DNA of 64,000 nt from Planococcus citri. Its lineage: Eukaryota > Arthropoda > Insecta > Hemiptera > Pseudococcidae. The translations under genes were made by a program, and so were the position numbers. The stretch is from the NCBI RefSeq assembly GCF_950023065.1, contig NC_088680.1, positions 9,536,559 through 9,600,558 of the forward strand, read 5' to 3'. Below are positions 60,049 through 64,000 of this stretch, one piece after another. A model generated the notes under the pieces. The model was not told where the DNA came from. It ran no database searches and was given only the letters and a program-made list of their open reading frames with translations. Positions within the stretch are counted from its first letter, which is position 1; every line of letters begins with the position of its first letter.

Positions 60049-63000
60049 TTACTCATTTTCCAATAACAAAACGAGATTTTGAACAGATGATTTCTTGAGC
60101 CCGCCTCCCTTTGACTTAACTAACACATTACGAACTAACCCACGATCATCCGGGTAGACCTGCTCAACTATGCCCATTGGCCATTCAAAAACGCTCTCAT
60201 CCTTCGACACGATCAAAACAACATCACCTACTTTCAAACTCCTCTCTTCAGTTTTCCACTTTGACCTAATTCTTAACTGATTCAAATAATCATGTCGCCA
60301 AGATGACCAGAACGAATCGACGATCCTTCTCCAGAGAAAGTACCGCGATTTGATCTTCAAATTATCGGCATTTTCGTCAACCGGCGGCTCAAACATACCT
60401 GTACCTATCAAAAAATGTCCGGGAGTTAGCGGCTCCACGAACGCATTACTCTTACGATAAGAAATTGGCCGTGCATTCAATATTGCCTCGACCTTTGTCG
60501 CAATATTGAACAATTCGAGTAAATTCAACCTCTGATTACCTATTGCCTTCTTTAAACACGATTTTCCCGCCTTCACCGCCGCCTCCCACGCACCACCTTG
60601 ATGCGGAGAGTATGGAGCGATAAAGTTCCACTTTATCTTGCTGTAGTTACTATCGAAAGAACTACTATCGAAAACCTTCTTCGTAGCTACAAAATTAGAA
60701 GCGTTATCACTGTACATGACATTAGGCAAACCTCTACGAGCCGAAAACCTATCAAACGCGTTAATAAAACCTTCCGTAGACAAATCACCAACTACTTTGA
60801 TGTGTACAGCACGTGTACACATGCAAACGAAAAATGCCAGATAAATCTTGTAATTTTTAACTGACCTGTGATTCGTACATTTAAGCATAAAATGACCAGT
60901 AAAATCTACACCTACAACAGTAAACGGACGTGAGATTACAAAACGATCCTTTGGCAAATCACCCATTAATTGAGCATTACGTTTTGCCTTTATCCGAATA
61001 CAACCAATACAAAGACGAATTATCTTCTTGATTTTTGAGAGTAAATTTCCAACTACCCAATAACTAGATCGAACAAAGTTCAGCATAAATGAAACATTTG
61101 CATGAAAGTACTTATCATGTATCATTTCGAGATACAACTCCAACAGGCGAGATTTTGCATGAAGAACAATCGGAAATTTAGTCTCATATGAGAAACTAGA
61201 ATTTACTGTACGTCCTCTCGAGCGTAAAATACCATTCGAATCCATAAACACATCGATTGATAACAAACCACTCTCCTTACCTATCTCCATACCTTTCGAC
61301 AACTTATCACACTCGTTCGGAAAGCTCTCATGCTGAGAAGCTCGAATAATATTATTAAACGCATCTTCTCTCTCTTCCATTCGAACTAATGGTACCAATG
61401 CAACCAATTCTTTTATTGTTCGTTTTTCTATCACAACACTATTCGTACCTACAATTCTATTTTTAACCTTATCTTTCAGAATACGAATAAACCGTATAGC
61501 ATAGGCTAAACCTGCAACACATATTGAGAGAGATGATCTTCGAACCAACAACGCTAAAACATGATGATTTTTATAAGTCAGCAACGACACAGTTCGTTCA
61601 ACTTCCAACTCCGGTACCCTACCTACTACCTGAAATCCATCCGAAACATACCTGCCAAATTCATCCTCACTAAGCAAAATTTCAGGCCCATTTTTCCAAC
61701 ACTCTAACGACATGAATTTTGAGGCAGACACACCTCGCGTACCCAAATCAGCAGGGTTCAGTTTTCCATCAATATGGAACCAGTGTTCCTTATTTACCAA
61801 CGAATTTACTAACTTTACTCTGGTTGAAACAAACAATTTCAGCTTAATAGGATCAATATTGATCCAACTGAGCGCTACTTGCGAATCTGTAAAACAGTAC
61901 ACTTTCTCAACACCGAGCTCTAAACGAATGCTAGCAATTAATTTTGCTAACAGAACAGTTGCGATCAATTCCATGCGATGAATATCTGTAGATTTCATCG
62001 GTGCTAATCTTGATTTTGAACAAATAAACGTGACACGAACATTACCATCAATATCAATCGATCTTAAATACACTACAGCACACGCCGCTCTCATTGACGC
62101 ATCGCAATAGCCAATGAGCTGGGTACTGGTCAACGAACTACTCGAAAAATAACACCTTGGAACGGTATAAGACTGAACCTCAACTAAATCCCTGCAATAT
62201 GCCTCGAATTCTTCTCTCAACTCAATCGAAATTTCCTCATCCCAATCACGACCTTCTTTCCATAATTCTTGAAGTAAAATCTTCGCACGAACCGTAATAG
62301 GCATCAAAATACCCATAATATCAAAAGTCTTTGAAATCACAGATAACATTACCCTTTTTGTTACAATGGAAGGTAGCACTTCCTCACGAATATTGACACC
62401 TATTTCGTCAGCATCCAAATACCACAATAAACCCAACAACATAACAAATTTTTTACCATTACGAACCTTCACCGTATCAATTAATTCACTTGAAATTTGC
62501 GCTAAAAAATCAGGCGAATTTGACTGATATTTCCGTAAGGGAAATCCATACTTCAACAAAACTTTATAAATTCGATGATTAATCGCCACAGCATCAGCAA
62601 CTGTATCACTACCAGTAGCTAAATTATCCATATAAAGATCGCGCAATAAAATGTTACTAACAATTTCATCAGAATCTTTAATGAACGTTGCGATCTTTTC
62701 TAAACACTTTGGCGCAATGTACGATGCCGGACCTATACCATTTGCTAAAGTATTCAACTCATAGGTATCAATTTCATCGTTGAAATTGAACCGAAAAACA
62801 ATACGTTGATAAATGCGATCTTCAGGGTGGATTAATATATCTCGATACATGCGAAAAATATCACAAATGAAACCAATCAAATTCCAACGAAAACGAATTA
62901 AATTTACCACTAAATCAGGTTGAACTTTCGGACCAGCTAAAAAATGTGAATTCAGCGATGTACCTGAATTATCCATGAACGATGCATTAAAAACAATACG

Positions 63001-64000
63001 ATGCGAATCTTCACCTTTTGATACAACATGATGCGGCATATAATATGCACGCTGATCTGGTATACTAGAAATTTTGGTCATATGACCAAGCGAAAGATAT
63101 TCATTAAAAATATCTTCATAAGCCTTTTGAACAACCACAGATCGGCGTTTTTCAGATTTAACCAACATCGAACATACCTTACCGAACGAACCATTTAAAA
63201 TACCTACACTATCCTTCAAAGGTAACCTAACTACAAATCTATTCGTCTCTCGATCAATCGAATAAGTCGATTCAAAATGATGATCAATTAGCTCATGTTC
63301 AACAATTTTCTCTTTCTTACCATCCGGAATCTCTTCTACTTCAACAAACTTACGAAATTGATTAGACAATTCAAGGTTACTTAAACCACAAAACGAAGAC
63401 GATTTCTGACCAAAAAATGAACATTTAGTCGATGATCCGGTGATCAAATAACCGAATTGCGACTCACGTAAAACCAAACCTTCAATAAAATGACGTTTAT
63501 CGAGAAATATAAATTCTGCATACTCGCTACCTAATAAAATATCCGCTGTATCATACGGCAATTCACACGTTTCTCCAAAATCATACTTCAAACCTTCAAC
63601 GGCCTTCGAAACATTTGATCTATTCACTTTGTACGGAATTTTATTGATAACATCAGCTGAAATAGCCAAACTAAAATCTGTAAAACGAGACTTGATCACA
63701 CATTTCACTGACTGAGTAACGTCAATTGAATTATTTGTTATACCTATCAAACTAATTGGCACATCATTTTTACACAATACTAATTTTGCACGTTTGCAAA
63801 ATTCCTTCGATACTAACGTCATTTCGGAGCCTTGGTCAATAAAGACCCTTGCTTTCTCCGTACTATTGCCCCCTACAACGTCTACTACTGCAGTAGCCAA
63901 AAAAACAACCCTTCCAGAATCAGTCATACCACTACTAACTACACTTGAAGTAGTACCACCCTGACCAGTACCTGACTGGGTGCTCGAACCAGAACCGTTA
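60049..64000 (-). CDS. Bel/Pao retrotransposon polyprotein, C-terminal part (protease, RT, RNase H, integrase)
   Basis: The frame has 1292 codons from ATG 63927 but stays open without a stop to the window edge, so this is the 3' part of a longer polyprotein. Counting from that ATG, the protease motif FIDQGSE is at about 29-35 (active Asp 31). RT follows, with YMDN at 432-435 where the family normally has YVDD. RNase H carries all four acidic residues (YCDAS, RMELIA, FTDSQV, NPADLGTRG). The integrase has an HHCC finger (H..HDKYFH..CIGC), the catalytic D, D and E in VDFTG, YSDNASNF and GAWEAAVK, and a C-terminal KVGDVVLI domain. The element copies its RNA into DNA and integrates it. The long intact frame indicates a recent insertion. 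The Asn in the RT box may have inactivated this copy. Confidence 0.95.
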   Translation of the reverse strand, partial: NGSGSSTQSGTGQGGTTSSVVSSGMTDSGRVVFLATAVVDVVGGNSTEKARVFIDQGSEMTLVSKEFCKRAKLVLCKNDVPISLIGITNNSIDVTQSVKCVIKSRFTDFSLAISADVINKIPYKVNRSNVSKAVEGLKYDFGETCELPYDTADILLGSEYAEFIFLDKRHFIEGLVLRESQFGYLITGSSTKCSFFGQKSSSFCGLSNLELSNQFRKFVEVEEIPDGKKEKIVEHELIDHHFESTYSIDRETNRFVVRLPLKDSVGILNGSFGKVCSMLVKSEKRRSVVVQKAYEDIFNEYLSLGHMTKISSIPDQRAYYMPHHVVSKGEDSHRIVFNASFMDNSGTSLNSHFLAGPKVQPDLVVNLIRFRWNLIGFICDIFRMYRDILIHPEDRIYQRIVFRFNFNDEIDTYELNTLANGIGPASYIAPKCLEKIATFIKDSDEIVSNILLRDLYMDNLATGSDTVADAVAINHRIYKVLLKYGFPLRKYQSNSPDFLAQISSELIDTVKVRNGKKFVMLLGLLWYLDADEIGVNIREEVLPSIVTKRVMLSVISKTFDIMGILMPITVRAKILLQELWKEGRDWDEEISIELREEFEAYCRDLVEVQSYTVPRCYFSSSSLTSTQLIGYCDASMRAACAVVYLRSIDIDGNVRVTFICSKSRLAPMKSTDIHRMELIATVLLAKLIASIRLELGVEKVYCFTDSQVALSWINIDPIKLKLFVSTRVKLVNSLVNKEHWFHIDGKLNPADLGTRGVSASKFMSLECWKNGPEILLSEDEFGRYVSDGFQVVGRVPELEVERTVSLLTYKNHHVLALLVRRSSLSICVAGLAYAIRFIRILKDKVKNRIVGTNSVVIEKRTIKELVALVPLVRMEEREDAFNNIIRASQHESFPNECDKLSKGMEIGKESGLLSIDVFMDSNGILRSRGRTVNSSFSYETKFPIVLHAKSRLLELYLEMIHDKYFHANVSFMLNFVRSSYWVVGNLLSKIKKIIRLCIGCIRIKAKRNAQLMGDLPKDRFVISRPFTVVGVDFTGHFMLKCTNHRSVKNYKIYLAFFVCMCTRAVHIKVVGDLSTEGFINAFDRFSARRGLPNVMYSDNASNFVATKKVFDSSSFDSNYSKIKWNFIAPYSPHQGGAWEAAVKAGKSCLKKAIGNQRLNLLELFNIATKVEAILNARPISYRKSNAFVEPLTPGHFLIGTGMFEPPVDENADNLKIKSRYFLWRRIVDSFWSSWRHDYLNQLRIRSKWKTEERSLKVGDVVLIVSKDESVFEWPMGIVEQVYPDDRGLVRNVLVKSKGGGLKKSSVQNLVLLLENE

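Overview
The window is nuclear DNA of an arthropod, most likely an insect. The genes are spliced with canonical GT..AG introns. The content includes two classical six-cysteine odorant-binding protein genes, a Bel/Pao retrotransposon, a CFDP2-like (RTE-type) LINE and arthropod-type ubiquitin-S27a. The AT-rich intergenic DNA is full of gtacctacct-type strings and simple repeats, which suggests a hemipteran, possibly a scale insect or mealybug. That last step is an impression, not a demonstration.

Layout. 1-5.2 kb holds no gene: a degenerate gacag/ggtcaatgacctt array is interrupted by a terminal-inverted-repeat element that carries a tRNA-like pol III promoter. 5.25-6.27 kb is odorant-binding protein gene 1 (+). 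6.7-9.4 kb is a satellite of about 76 bp built on the palindrome CGTTCGCGAACG, with an intact, intronless ubiquitin-ribosomal protein S27a gene (-) set flush inside it. 10.9-14.9 kb is a decayed LINE (-) split by a 675-bp inverted-repeat element with an AATT target duplication. 15.9-19.5 kb is odorant-binding protein gene 2 (+), with the same intron phases as gene 1; its 2.6-kb second intron is filled with relatives of the satellite palindrome. 19.5-24.8 kb is repeats, mainly G-run tandem units with a possible solo LTR.

26.7-40.7 kb (-) contains the C2 and PH part of a CAPS/CADPS (calcium-dependent secretion activator) gene. Its 12.7-kb intron holds a probable 21-nt microexon, a large inverted repeat array, a nested opposite-strand Kazal-type inhibitor gene and a 3-kb attgtgcaaa-rich array. 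The reading frame stops soon after the PH domain and no MUN domain is visible in the window. 43.1-45.2 kb is a 2-kb palindrome, and the gacag-type array recurs at 46.5-47.4 kb.

48.4-58.3 kb (-) holds two related three-exon genes. Each encodes a signal peptide, an N-terminal two-cysteine motif, a short leucine-rich-repeat ectodomain, a low-complexity stalk, a VCPSCPGC box, one membrane helix and a tiny tail. I recognise no named family. Between them lie a TA-flanked inverted-repeat element and a 2.3-kb foldback element with about 1-kb arms and a near-perfect 9-bp target duplication. 58.7-59.05 kb is a MITE. 59.6-64 kb is the 3' part of a Bel/Pao element (-) whose polyprotein stays open to the window edge; its reverse transcriptase box reads YMDN.

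There is no operon logic here. The genes are independent and separated by repeats. Exon coordinates were read by eye from splice sites and checked for phase.
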